Made by a program: the position numbers and the translations under genes. Shown here in pieces: positions 25,323 to 34,150 of a DNA stretch of 64,000 nucleotides. Position 1 is the first letter of the stretch. Each line of letters starts with the position of its first letter. Below the pieces are notes generated by a model, which saw only the letters and a list, made by a program, of their open reading frames with translations, was not told where the DNA came from and did not search any database. The DNA is from Arthrobacter bussei (GTDB taxonomy: Bacteria; Actinomycetota; Actinomycetes; Actinomycetales; Micrococcaceae): NCBI RefSeq assembly GCF_009377195.2, contig NZ_VJXX01000007.1, positions 54,238 to 118,237 of the forward strand. The letters run 5' to 3'.

Positions 25323-27401
25323 CTAGGAGGTGGGCTGCTGAGCCTGGACGGCGGTGATGGCCACCGTATTGACGATGTCCTCCACGGTGCAGCCGCGGGA
25401 GAGGTCGTTGACCGGCTTCCGGAGGCCCTGGAGGACGGGTCCGACGGCGACCGCGCCGGCCGACTGCTGGACGGCCTTGTAGGTGTTGTTGCCGGTGTTG
25501 AGGTCGGGGAAGATGAACACCGTCGCCTGGCCAGCAACGGACGATCCGGGCAGCTTGGAGGCCGCGACCGAGGCGTCGACGGCCGCGTCGTACTGGATGG
25601 GGCCCTCCACGGCGAGGTCCGGGCGGAGCTTCCGCACCAGCTCGGTAGCGCGCCGGACCTCGTCCACCGCGCCGCCGGACCCGGACTCCCCGGTGGAGTA
25701 GGACAGCATGGCGACCCGCGGCTGCACGCCGAACTGCTCGGCGGTCTCCGCCGAGGCCACGGCGATGTCCGCGAGCTGCTCGTCGTTCGGGTCCGGGTTC
25801 ACGGCGCAGTCGCCGTAGACGAGCACGCGGTCCTGGAGCAGCATGAGGAACACCGAGGACACGATCTTCACGCCGTCCTTCGTCTTCACGAACTCCAGCG
25901 CGGGGCGGATGGTGTTCGCCGTCGTATGGGCCGCGCCGGACACCATGCCGTCGACCTTCCCGAGCTGCACCATCATGGTCCCGAAGTATGCTCCTTCGAG
26001 CATTCTTTCGCGGGCCTGGTCGAGTGAGACGTTCTTGTGGGCGCGGAGGCGGGCGTACTCGGCGGCGAACTCCTCCAGGAGGTCCGAGGAGGCGGGGTCG
26101 ATCAGCGTGATGCCCGTGAGGTCGATACCCTGCCCGGACGCGAGCTCGCGGATGCGAGCATCCGGCCCGAGGACCGTCAGATCGCAGACGTCCCGGCGGC
26201 GCAGGATCTCGGCCGCCTTCAGCACGCGGACGTCCTCGCCCTCGGGCAGCACGATGTGCTTCCGCTCGGCCCGCGCACGCTGGATCAGCTCGTGCAGGAA
26301 GCGCAGCGGGGTCATGCTCACGGGCCGTGGCAGTTCGAGGCGCTCGAGCAGCTCGTTCTCGTCGACCTGCCGTGACCAGGCGCCGAGTGCAGCGGCGGCC
26401 TTCCGCCGCAGTCCGCTCGCGATCTCCCCGCGCACCTTGCTGACGCGCCGCGCCGCGGTGTAGGTGTCGTCGTCGAGCGCGAAGACCGGGAACGGCGCCT
26501 GCGCGAGGAGGGCGAGGATGTTGGGATCCGGGGCGAGGCCGCCGGTGAGGAACATGCCCGAGGGTACCGGGAACTCGGGCGAGAACGACGACGCCAGGGT
26601 CGCCACGAGCACGTCAGCGCGGTCGCCGGGCACGATCACCAGCGCGCCGTCCGTGAGCAGGTGCAGGAAATTGCCGACGTTCATGGCGGCGACGCGCACG
26701 CTCGTGACGTCACGCTCCAGGTTCGAGTTGCCGGCGATCTGGCGCGCGCCGAGCTCGACGGAGACCTCGGACACCGTGGGCTGGGAGATCTCGGTCAGTT
26801 CAGGGATGACGTAGACGGGCCGTCCGGAACGCCCGGGCCGCACCTGCTCGCTGATGGCGGTCACGGCGTCGTCCGCCGCCCGGTTGACCATCATGGCCAG
26901 GAGGGACACCTTCGCGGCGTCGAGTTCGCGGCGGGCGACGTCGACGGTGTCCGCCGCCTCCTCCACGGACATGTCCTTCGCGCTCACGACGGCGAGCACC
27001 ATGGCGCCGAGGTTGTTGGCGAGGCGGGCGTTGAGGTCGAACTCGACGGCGGCGTCGTTGCCGGAGAGATCGGTGCCCTCGACGATGACGACGTCACACT
27101 CCGCGGCGATCTCGCTGTAGATGGCGACGCACCGCGCGTCGATCTCGGCGCGATCACCCGTGACCAGGAGTGCACGTGCCTCGGCGCGGGTCAGGCCGCC
27201 CCGGGCGCGGCTCTCGGGGAGGTCGAAGGCGCGCTGCATGAGGCGCACCATCGGATCCGCCGAGGGGTCACTGCCCTCGACGATGGGCCGGAAAAAGCCC
27301 ACGCGGTCGGCGTGCCGGTGCAGCATGTCCGCCAGGCCCAGGGAGATCAGGGACTTGCCGGAGCCGTTGGTCATGGCGCTCACATATATTCCGCGGGTCA
27401 T
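25323..27401 (-). CDS. pta: Phosphate acetyltransferase
   Basis: A 692-residue, long-form Pta that interconverts acetyl-CoA and acetyl phosphate. Domains: N-terminal BioD-like P-loop-fold domain (MTRGIYVSAMTNGSGKSLISLGL) to ~210; DRTGG regulatory domain ~215-330; C-terminal catalytic domain ~360-690 with HIVLPEGEDVRVLKAA, KVDGMVSGAAHTTANTIRP and FPDLNTGNNTYKAVQQSAGA. ATG 27401 begins the BioD-like domain. Full length for the family. Confidence 0.95.
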   Translation of the reverse strand: MTRGIYVSAMTNGSGKSLISLGLADMLHRHADRVGFFRPIVEGSDPSADPMVRLMQRAFDLPESRARGGLTRAEARALLVTGDRAEIDARCVAIYSEIAAECDVVIVEGTDLSGNDAAVEFDLNARLANNLGAMVLAVVSAKDMSVEEAADTVDVARRELDAAKVSLLAMMVNRAADDAVTAISEQVRPGRSGRPVYVIPELTEISQPTVSEVSVELGARQIAGNSNLERDVTSVRVAAMNVGNFLHLLTDGALVIVPGDRADVLVATLASSFSPEFPVPSGMFLTGGLAPDPNILALLAQAPFPVFALDDDTYTAARRVSKVRGEIASGLRRKAAAALGAWSRQVDENELLERLELPRPVSMTPLRFLHELIQRARAERKHIVLPEGEDVRVLKAAEILRRRDVCDLTVLGPDARIRELASGQGIDLTGITLIDPASSDLLEEFAAEYARLRAHKNVSLDQARERMLEGAYFGTMMVQLGKVDGMVSGAAHTTANTIRPALEFVKTKDGVKIVSSVFLMLLQDRVLVYGDCAVNPDPNDEQLADIAVASAETAEQFGVQPRVAMLSYSTGESGSGGAVDEVRRATELVRKLRPDLAVEGPIQYDAAVDASVAASKLPGSSVAGQATVFIFPDLNTGNNTYKAVQQSAGAVAVGPVLQGLRKPVNDLSRGCTVEDIVNTVAITAVQAQQPTS

Positions 27402-27470
27402 GGGGCCAGTCTCGCAGGCTCCCCGGACGCGTGCCATAACGGGTATCACGTCCTGCCGGGTGTCCCCACG

Positions 27471-27548
27471 GGCGCCGAGAGGACACAAAAGACGACGCCG
27501 GGGCGCTTTGACGCGTCATTTCTGTCCTTTCGGCGGGGTGGCGGGACC
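27471..27548. repeat. Inverted-repeat element, diverged copy
   Basis: AGGACACAAAAGACG (27480-27494) pairs with CGTCATTTCTGTCCT (27514-27528) at 13 of 15 positions. The flanks (GCGCCGAGAGGACA on the left; GGGGTGG on the right) resemble those of the perfect hairpin at 28493-28568. It lies between divergent pta and arsR-type genes, so termination is not its obvious role. Confidence 0.55.
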
Positions 27549-27594
27549 CACGGGTGAGCGCCATCCTTGACCGGCGTCCAAACCCTGCGTAACG

Positions 27595-27612
27595 TACAAC
27601 CATATGGTTGTA
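27595..27612. promoter_or_regulatory. Perfect palindromic operator at the ArsR-type gene start
   Basis: TACAACCATATGGTTGTA is an 18-bp perfect palindrome spanning the first ATG (27604) of the regulator gene. Its position is well suited to autorepression by the ArsR-type protein. Confidence 0.75.
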
Positions 27613-27951
27613 GTTCAGATGAGTGAGGACGAGGTGGACCGTCTGTTCCAGGCGCTCGCCGACGCGACCCGGAGGGACATCGTGTCCCGCGTCCTGGTCG
27701 CCGAGTACTCGGTGTCCGGCCTGGCGGAGCAGTACGCCATGAGTTTCGCCGCTGTGCAGAAGCACGTGGCCGTCCTGGAGCGGGCCTCGCTCGTCACGAA
27801 GGAGAAGCGCGGACGGGAGCAGATCGTGCGGGGACGGGTGGACGCAGTGCAGCGGGCCCGCCGCCTCCTCGACGAGTACGAGCACATCTGGCGGCAACGG
27901 ATCGACAGGATCGGCGACCTCCTCGCCGAGGATGCATCGGATCAGGACTAG
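27604..27951 (+). CDS. ArsR-type winged-helix regulator
   Basis: A 115-residue winged-helix protein: FQALADATRRDIVSRVL (helices 1-2), then YSVSGLAEQYAMSFAAVQKHVAVLERASLV recognition region and EKRGREQIVRGR wing. No metal-binding cysteines are visible, so it probably belongs to the metal-independent group that pairs with SRPBCC proteins. The first ATG lies within a perfect palindrome; ATG 27619 (MSEDEVDRL) is an equally good start and would leave the palindrome as pure operator. Neither has a clear ribosome site. An SRPBCC gene follows 12 bases later. Confidence 0.88.
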   Translation: MVVVQMSEDEVDRLFQALADATRRDIVSRVLVAEYSVSGLAEQYAMSFAAVQKHVAVLERASLVTKEKRGREQIVRGRVDAVQRARRLLDEYEHIWRQRIDRIGDLLAEDASDQD

Positions 27952-27963
27952 GAAGGCAGCATC

Positions 27964-28461
27964 ATGGCAGTCATCAGCACCGAGAAGGACACCGACGCTC
28001 TCCACTTCCGGCTCGTCGCGGAGTTCGACGCCGGCACCGAACGCGTGTGGCGGATCTGGGCGGACCGGACCCAGCTCCAGCGCTGGTGGGGACCGCCCAC
28101 CTGGCCGGCGACCTTCGAGACCTACGAGTTCGAGGAGGGCGGGCGCGCCGCCTACTTCATGACCGGGCCCGACGGCGAGAAGGCGCGGGGCTGGTGGCGG
28201 ATCACCGCCGTCGAGCCCCACCGCCTCCTGACCTTCGTGGACGGCTTCGCGGACGAGAACGGCGATCCCGTGCCGGACATGGGGGAGACGACGGCAACCG
28301 TCACGCTCGAGGATCTCGACGGGCGCACACGCATGACGATGACGACGGCCTTCCAGTCGCTGGAGCAGCTCGAGCAGATGGCTGCAATGGGCATGGAGGA
28401 GGGCGTGCGCGAGGCGCTCGGCCAGGTCGATGCGCTGCTTGCGGAGGACGCTCCGGGCTGA
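27964..28461 (+). CDS. SRPBCC (AHSA1-like) protein
   Basis: A 165-residue START-like fold: AGTERVWRIWADRTQLQRWWGPPTWPATF is the AHSA1 (PF08327) signature, followed by GGRAAYFMTGPDGE and RLLTFVDGFADENG. These proteins bind hydrophobic ligands; role here unknown. It follows the ArsR-type regulator in one transcript, a pairing seen in many actinobacteria. Start ATG with GGAAGGC upstream. Confidence 0.87.
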   Translation: MAVISTEKDTDALHFRLVAEFDAGTERVWRIWADRTQLQRWWGPPTWPATFETYEFEEGGRAAYFMTGPDGEKARGWWRITAVEPHRLLTFVDGFADENGDPVPDMGETTATVTLEDLDGRTRMTMTTAFQSLEQLEQMAAMGMEEGVREALGQVDALLAEDAPG

Positions 28462-28507
28462 GCTGGGCCGCGCCGGGCGCCCATTCCTCCGCTCAGGCGC
28501 CCGAGAG

Positions 28508-28552
28508 GACAGAAATGACCGCCGAAGAGGCTCTTCGGCGGTCATTTCTGTC
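28508..28552. terminator. Perfect 22-bp hairpin after SRPBCC gene
   Basis: GACAGAAATGACCGCCGAAG and two more bases (28508-28529) are exactly complementary to 28531-28552, with a T-containing flank. It separates the SRPBCC gene from the convergent desaturase gene and should terminate both. It is related to the diverged element at 27471-27548. Confidence 0.85.
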
Positions 28553-28587
28553 GTTTGGACGAGGTGGAGCGGGGAACGCCGCGCGGG

Positions 28588-29733
28588 CTAGACCGTCGCG
28601 GCCTTCTGCTTGCGCGGGGGCAGGGCCAGCTTGAAGATCTTGGCCCACGTGGAGCCGACCTGCTTGGGCAGGGGGCCCGTGGTGTAGGGCAGCTTGTAGC
28701 GCGTGCAGATCTCGCGGACCTTCACGGCGACCTCGGCGTACCGGTTGGAGGGCAGGTCGGGGAAGCAGTGGTGCTCGATCTGGTGGGACAGGTTCCCGGA
28801 CATCAGGTGCATGAACTTGGAGCCGGAGATGTTGGCCGAGCCGATCATCTGGCGGACGTACCAGTCGCCGCGCGTCTCGCCGTCGACCTCCTCCTCCGTG
28901 AACGTGTCCGTCCCGTCGGGGAAGTGGCCGCAGAAGATGATGGCGTGCGCCCAGAAGTTGCGGATCGCATTGGCCGCGAGCGTCCCGTAGAGGGCCTGCT
29001 TGCCGGAGCCGGTGAGCATCGCGACGGCGGGCGTCGCGGCATAGTCCTTGGAGAACTGCTTGAGCACCTTGACGCCCACGGCCTTGAGGTCGCGGTTCAT
29101 GGCCTCCTTGGTCTTCAGGCCCTCCTTGTACTCCGGGATCTCGAGGTCGTACAGGGCGATACCCCACTCGAAGACCGGCGCGAGGATCGCGTTGTACAGC
29201 GGGTTACCCAGGTTGAAGGGGCGCCACGGCTGGTCGGGGTCCATGCGCAGCAGGTTGTATCCGATGTCCCGGTCCTTGCCGATGACGTTGGTCCAGCGGT
29301 GGTGGAGATCGTTGTGGGTGTGCTGCCAGGAGCGCGCCGGCGTCACGAAGTCCCACTCCCAGGTGGTGGAGTGGATGTCGGGATCCCGCATCCAGTCCCA
29401 CTGGCCGTGCAGCACGTTGTGCCCGATCTCCATGTTCTCGAGGATCTTCGCGACGCTCAGCATCGCGGTCCCCGCGAACCAGGCGGGCTTGTACTTGCTG
29501 AACAGCAGGGTGCCCCGTCCGGCGAACTCCAGCGAGCGCTGGATCCGGATGATGCGCCGGATGTAGGCGGCGTCGGTGGCGCCGCGCTTGGCGAGGATCT
29601 CGTCGCGGACGGCGTCGAGCTCGCGGCCCAGTTCCTCGACCTGCTCGTCCGTCAGGTGCTTGGCGGCATCGGGACGGACCAGGGGGTGGCCCGACGCCGC
29701 AAGGGCGCCCGGGCGGGTCAGCGTGGTGGTCAT
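28588..29733 (-). CDS. Acyl-CoA/fatty acid desaturase (DesA3-like)
   Basis: A 381-residue membrane desaturase (PF00487) that introduces a double bond in acyl chains with O2 and reduced ferredoxin-type electron input. All three di-iron histidine boxes are intact: GHNVLHGQWDW (H105, H109), HTHNDLHHRW (H138-H145) and HQIEHHCFPDLP (H317-H322). The reductase gene lies directly upstream in the same operon, as in the mycobacterial DesA3/Rv3230c pair. ATG start with GAGGAG-like site. Full length. Confidence 0.92.
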   Translation of the reverse strand: MTTTLTRPGALAASGHPLVRPDAAKHLTDEQVEELGRELDAVRDEILAKRGATDAAYIRRIIRIQRSLEFAGRGTLLFSKYKPAWFAGTAMLSVAKILENMEIGHNVLHGQWDWMRDPDIHSTTWEWDFVTPARSWQHTHNDLHHRWTNVIGKDRDIGYNLLRMDPDQPWRPFNLGNPLYNAILAPVFEWGIALYDLEIPEYKEGLKTKEAMNRDLKAVGVKVLKQFSKDYAATPAVAMLTGSGKQALYGTLAANAIRNFWAHAIIFCGHFPDGTDTFTEEEVDGETRGDWYVRQMIGSANISGSKFMHLMSGNLSHQIEHHCFPDLPSNRYAEVAVKVREICTRYKLPYTTGPLPKQVGSTWAKIFKLALPPRKQKAATV

Positions 29734-29756
29734 GGGGACTCCTCTGGTGGGGGGAT

Positions 29757-30857
29757 TTAAAGGTCGAGGTTCACGGGCCCGGCGGCTGCCGAGACGCAGG
29801 TCTGGATGAGCTGGCCGGGCTCGTTGTGCAGTTCACCGGTCCGCAGGTCACGGACCTGGCCGGAGCGGAGCGGGATGAGGCAGCTGTGGCAGATACCCAT
29901 GCGGCAGCCGCTCGGCATCAGGACTCCGGCGTCCTCACCGATGTCCAGCAGGGGGGTGTCACCGTCGGCCTGGACCTCGCGGTCCGACTGCTCGAAGGTG
30001 ACGAGGCCGCCGTCGTGCCCGGCCCCGGCCGTCAGGTCCGTGCTGAAGCGCTCGATGGTCAGCGTGGCCCCGCCGGACGCACCCGCGGCGACATTCGGGA
30101 CGGTGCGCGCCGTCTCCAGCGTGGCCTCGCGCTGCCACAGGTCCTCGGCGTCGTTCAGGAAGCCCTCAGGACCACAGGCGTAGGCCGCGCGTCCGCGCCA
30201 GTCGGGGCAGAGGTCGGCGATGGTCTTCGCGGTGAACTCGAGGCGGCCGCGGGCACTCGTGAACCAGTGCCGGACCGTGAGGTTGGAGAACTGGTCGGCG
30301 AGCTCGTCCAGTTCCTCCCGGAACAGGCTCTTCTCGGGGGTGCTGTTGGAGTTGATGAGGACCACGTCGGCATCGGGGCGGCGCGGGATCAGCGTGCGGA
30401 TCATCGACATCACCGGGGTGATGCCGCTGCCCGCGGTGAGCATGAGCAGCGACCGCGGGTGCTCGGGGAGCACGAAGTCGCCCTGCGGAGGCGCGAGGAA
30501 CAGGACGTCGCCCGGCTTGGTGTCGCGGACCAGGACGTGCGAGACGGAGCCGGCATCTTTCACGGTGATGGCGGGATCATGGCCGGCGGCGTTGCTGAGG
30601 GAGTAGGAGCGCCACTGGCGTACCCCGTTCAGCTCCACGCCGATGCGGGCCCACTGGCCGGCCTTGTGGGCATGCCAGCCGTGGCCGGGGCGGAAGTAGA
30701 TGGTGGCTGAGTCCTCGGTTTCGTGGACCACACGGGTGACGACGCCGCGCAGCTGGCGTGAGGAGTACACCGGGTTGAACAGCGCGAGGAAGTCTTCCGG
30801 CGCGAGCGGGGTGGTGAGCGCGGATGCTGCACGCGCCAGCTTCGTGAACCGGATCAT
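29757..30857 (-). CDS. Ferredoxin-NADP reductase-type electron donor with C-terminal 2Fe-2S domain
   Basis: A 367-residue three-domain reductase: FAD-binding barrel (QWRSYSLSNAAG, ~residues 80-95), NAD(P)H domain (LLMLTAGSGITPVMSMIRTL, YACGPEGFL), and a plant-type 2Fe-2S ferredoxin at the C-terminus (SGCRMGICHSCLIPLRSG ... TCVSAA). Passes electrons from NADPH to the desaturase downstream, 23 bases away. ATG 30857 begins the family-typical MIRFTKLARAAS; longer starts are unlikely. Divergent from the PucR-type regulator gene. Confidence 0.92.
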   Translation of the reverse strand: MIRFTKLARAASALTTPLAPEDFLALFNPVYSSRQLRGVVTRVVHETEDSATIYFRPGHGWHAHKAGQWARIGVELNGVRQWRSYSLSNAAGHDPAITVKDAGSVSHVLVRDTKPGDVLFLAPPQGDFVLPEHPRSLLMLTAGSGITPVMSMIRTLIPRRPDADVVLINSNSTPEKSLFREELDELADQFSNLTVRHWFTSARGRLEFTAKTIADLCPDWRGRAAYACGPEGFLNDAEDLWQREATLETARTVPNVAAGASGGATLTIERFSTDLTAGAGHDGGLVTFEQSDREVQADGDTPLLDIGEDAGVLMPSGCRMGICHSCLIPLRSGQVRDLRTGELHNEPGQLIQTCVSAAAGPVNLDL

Positions 30858-30940
30858 TGTCCTAACGATATAGCCTCTGCCGCTAAAGATCTTCATCCCG
30901 GGCATACAGTTGGGGGAGAAGAACTGTCACGGAGAAATAG

Positions 30941-32164
30941 ATGGGGGTCGTCCATATGGGTTCTGACGAGGTAGCCGTCGCTCCACCGGAACCGCCGTGG
31001 CTGGCTCTCCCGCCGGATGTGAGCGACCTGCTGCGGCCGCTCAACGCTAATCTTGTGGAAGCCATCATCGAGGCGGTCCCCCAGCTGGTCCCCGCCTATG
31101 CCCGGCCCATCGAGGGGAGCTTCGGCCGCTGACTGCGGATGGGAGTGGCTGCCGCCCTGGAGCGGTTTCTCGACTTGCCGGGCACGAGGCTGCCCGCCCT
31201 TTCCGACCAGAGCCGCCAGCTGGTGGCGGGACTGGGCCGCGGCGAATTCCGTCAGGGGCGCAGCATGGATTCGTTGCTCGGCGCCTACAGGATGGGAGCG
31301 CGGGTGACGTTCCGGGAGATGTCCCGCCGCTCGATGGACGCGGGACTCGGCTCGGCTGTGGTGGTGGATCTCGGGGAGTCGATCATGGCGTACATCGACG
31401 AGCTCTCGGCCGTGAGCGCCGAGGCGTACGCGTTCGAGCAGTCGGAACGGGCCGGCGCCGTGGACCGGCGCCGCGCCGAACTCCTGGAGCTGCTGCTCCT
31501 CGGCAAGGCCGACGAGACGGCGCTGCGGCAGGCCGCGCAGCTGGCGGACTGGACCGTGCCGGCGCAGGTCGCCGTCGTCACCCTCCCGCTCGACCGTGCC
31601 CAGGGACTCCGGCAGCGGCTCGCGCCCGGGGCGATCGTCATCGAGCGCGAGACCGACGCCGTCGCCCTGGTGCCCGAGCGCGGTGCGGTGTCCCGTGCGG
31701 AGCTCCACCGGACGCTGACCGGACGGAGCGCGGCGGTCGGACCCGCAGGCGAGCTGCACCAGGTCGCGGAGTCGCTGCGTCTGGCCATCCTCGCCGCGTC
31801 CATGCTCCCGCCGCGTGAGGGTGACGACGAGCCGCCCGTGTGGGCGGACGAGCACCTGACCGAGGTGGTGCTCGCAGCGGAACCGTCGGCGGTCGCTGAA
31901 CTGTCCCGCCGTCGCCTCGCACCGCTCGCGGAGCTGCCGGAGAACCAGCGGCAGAAGCTCGAGGACACCCTCCTCGCCTGGCTCCGGCACTGGGGCCAGC
32001 GATCACCGATCGCCGAGGAGCTGGGTATCCACGGGCAGACCGTCGGCTACCGCGTGCTGCAGCTGCGGGAACTCTTCGGCGACGACCTCAGGGACCCGAA
32101 GATCCGCTTCGAGCTGGAGATCGCGCTGCGGAGCGTCCGCAGGACGCCGGCCCCGTCCGCCTAG
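30941..32164 (+). pseudogene. PucR-type transcriptional regulator interrupted by one in-frame TGA
   Basis: One continuous frame of 407 codons apart from a TGA at 31130-31132. Before it: 63 residues ending AYARPIEGSFGR. After it: LRMGVAAALERFLDLPG, an RsbR-like/CdaR-like helical region, then the C-terminal PucR HTH (LLAWLRHWGQRSPIAEELGIHGQTVGYRVLQL, HTH_30). Both parts are in the same frame and read as one protein, so a single base change (for example GGA to TGA) explains it. The ATG at 31139 could restart translation, but lacks a good ribosome site. GGAG precedes ATG 30941. The divergent partner is the desaturase reductase, suggesting it controlled those genes. Could also be a sequencing error. 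Confidence 0.75.
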
Positions 32165-32170
32165 GACGGG

Positions 32171-33034
32171 TCAGCCGCCGCGGTAGGTCGCGGAGGTCCA
32201 GAGGTGGAACAGCGCGTAGGCGCGGTAGGGCCGCCATGCCTCGGACCTCCGCTCCGCGTCCCGGATGCTCGGGTTGCCCATGGCTCGGCGTGCCACCAGG
32301 TCCCCCGGGGTGAAGGCGTCGGCGTCGCGGAGCACGCGCACGGCGAGGTAGTCCGCCGACCACGGGCCGATGCCCGGGATGGCCAGCAGTTCCTTCCGCA
32401 GGCGCACGGGCTCCGCCAGGGGATCGAGGGACAACCCGCCGACGACGGCGCGCGCCACGTTCTGCACCGTGGCCGCCCGGCTACGGGTCACCCCGACGGC
32501 GGCACGCAGCTCCTCGGGTGGCGCCTCCGCGATCGCTTCCGGCATGGGGAACACCGTGAGGCCCGACGGCGACGGCGTCCCGTAGGCGGCGGCCAGCCTG
32601 CCGCCGAACGTCCCGCCGGCCGCCACGGACACCTGCTGGCCGAGCACCGTCATGATCGCGGCCTCGAACGGCTCGGGGTAGCCGACGGCCCGCAGCCCTG
32701 GGCGGTCGCGGACCAGGGGCCCGAGGAGTGGGTCGGCGTCGAACGCGCGGGCGATCGCCTCTGTGTCCGTGTCGAGGTCCAGCCAGGCGCGGGTCGTCGT
32801 GACGAGGTGCGCGAACTCGCCGTCGTCGTCCGTGTCGGCGGTGAGTTCGACGTCGCCCGGCCGGACGGTGACGGTCACCCGGCGCGGGCCGCCCGGCGTC
32901 GTGAGCAGCCGGGTGTGCCGCCGGCCGTCCGGGTCCGTCACCTCGCATCCCGGGACGGCGTGGTTGGCGAGGATCGCGGCCATGGGGCCGGGCTCCAGGG
33001 CGCCGTGCGGCGTCAGGACCGCGCTGCGCGTCAC
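32171..33034 (-). CDS. AlkA-type DNA-3-methyladenine glycosylase II
   Basis: A 287-residue base-excision repair enzyme removing alkylated purines. The HhH-GPD core is clear: FEAAIMTVLGQQVSVAAG, then hairpin LLAIPGIGPWSADYLAVRVL and the catalytic aspartate in DADAFTPGDLVARRA. The start is GTG 33034, overlapping the SDR stop (GTGA); no ribosome site is visible, consistent with translational coupling. Ends six bases from the convergent PucR-type gene. Confidence 0.88.
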   Translation of the reverse strand: MTRSAVLTPHGALEPGPMAAILANHAVPGCEVTDPDGRRHTRLLTTPGGPRRVTVTVRPGDVELTADTDDDGEFAHLVTTTRAWLDLDTDTEAIARAFDADPLLGPLVRDRPGLRAVGYPEPFEAAIMTVLGQQVSVAAGGTFGGRLAAAYGTPSPSGLTVFPMPEAIAEAPPEELRAAVGVTRSRAATVQNVARAVVGGLSLDPLAEPVRLRKELLAIPGIGPWSADYLAVRVLRDADAFTPGDLVARRAMGNPSIRDAERRSEAWRPYRAYALFHLWTSATYRGG

Positions 33035-33831
33035 GGGAGGATGGAGTCCACGTATCCGCCGTCCACCCGCACCGCCGCGCCCGTGGTGGCCGAGGCGAGC
33101 GGCGAGGCGAGGTAGGTGACCATGTTCGCGATCTCCTCGGGTTCGATCAGGCGCTGCAGCAGGGACTGCGGCCGGTGGTCCTTCATGAACTGCTTCTGGG
33201 CGTCCTCCCACGGAAGGTCCTTGTCCACCAGCTGGTAGACGAAGTCCTCGACGCCGCCGGTGTGCGTGGGTCCGGCGATGATCGAGTTCACGGTCACGCC
33301 CGTCCCCGCGGCCTCCTTCGCGAAGCCGCGGGAGACAGCGAGCAGCGCGGTCTTGGAGACGCCGTAGTGGATCATCTCGGCGGGGATGACGACGGCGGAG
33401 TCGCTCGCGATGTACTGCACTCGGCCCCAGCCCTCACCGATCATCCCCGGGAGGTAGGCGCGCGTGAGGCGGATCGCGGTGAGCACGTTGACCTCGAAGT
33501 AGCGGCGCCACTCGTCGTCGTCGATCTCCAGGGCGGGCTGCGCGCCGAAGATGCCGAGGTTGTTGACCAGGACGTCGACGGCGGGCAGGACGCCGAGGGC
33601 CCTCGCGACGCCGTCGTCCGTGGTGACGTCCGCGGGGACGGCAATCAGGTCGGCATCGGGTACGTCCCTGCGGATGGCCTCCATGGCGCGGGCGACGCTG
33701 CGGTTGCTGCGGCCGTTGACGCCGACGCGTGCGCCGGCGGACGCGAGTCCCACGGCGATGGCCAGCCCGATGCCCTGCGTCGATCCGGTGACCAGGGCGG
33801 TCCTGCCGCTGAGGTCGAGTGCCAGTGCCAT
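33031..33831 (-). CDS. Short-chain dehydrogenase/reductase
   Basis: A 266-residue classical SDR: cofactor loop TGSTQGIGLAIA near residue 16 with NGRSNRS favouring NADP, NNLGIFG, catalytic serine in YIASDSAV, YGVSK catalytic tyrosine/lysine, and C-terminal GAAVRVDGGYVDSILP. Substrate unknown. First gene of a two-gene unit with the alkA-type gene. Ribosome site GAAGGAG precedes the ATG. Confidence 0.9.
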   Translation of the reverse strand: MALALDLSGRTALVTGSTQGIGLAIAVGLASAGARVGVNGRSNRSVARAMEAIRRDVPDADLIAVPADVTTDDGVARALGVLPAVDVLVNNLGIFGAQPALEIDDDEWRRYFEVNVLTAIRLTRAYLPGMIGEGWGRVQYIASDSAVVIPAEMIHYGVSKTALLAVSRGFAKEAAGTGVTVNSIIAGPTHTGGVEDFVYQLVDKDLPWEDAQKQFMKDHRPQSLLQRLIEPEEIANMVTYLASPLASATTGAAVRVDGGYVDSILP

Positions 33832-34150
33832 GGGAAGCTCCTTCGGCGTTCGGGGAGGGGTCTCGGGTCCACCCTACGACGACGGCGCGGGGGCGGCCGC
33901 GGGGCCCTCCGCCCCGCCGCGACGGACCGGCCGGACGTGATGCTGGACACGGAGCAGGGGCCCGACGACACCTATCACGCCGGAGCCGTCGCGTCACAAT
34001 GAAGTGCGGATCGATGCGCTGGTGACGGGTGGAGAAAAACCTCAGCGCCAGCAGGTATATTGCTCCCGGTATATGGAATACTTCCACCTCCCCCGAGGTT
34101 GAGAGTGGCATCTGGGCGTCATTCCCGCCCATAGAAGGAGATCTACCCCC
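33832..34150. other. Divergent intergenic region, SDR / DUF4193 gene
   Basis: About 320 bases. It contains two direct copies of GGTATAT (34050-34080) near a candidate promoter toward DUF4193, and the ribosome site AGAAGGAG before 34151. The left part is GC-rich without evident genes. Confidence 0.5.

Noticed and set aside
31130..31132. TGA in the PucR gene as a selenocysteine codon
   Set aside because: No SECIS-like hairpin or selenoprotein family match is apparent, and the expected residue in relatives is not cysteine by context.
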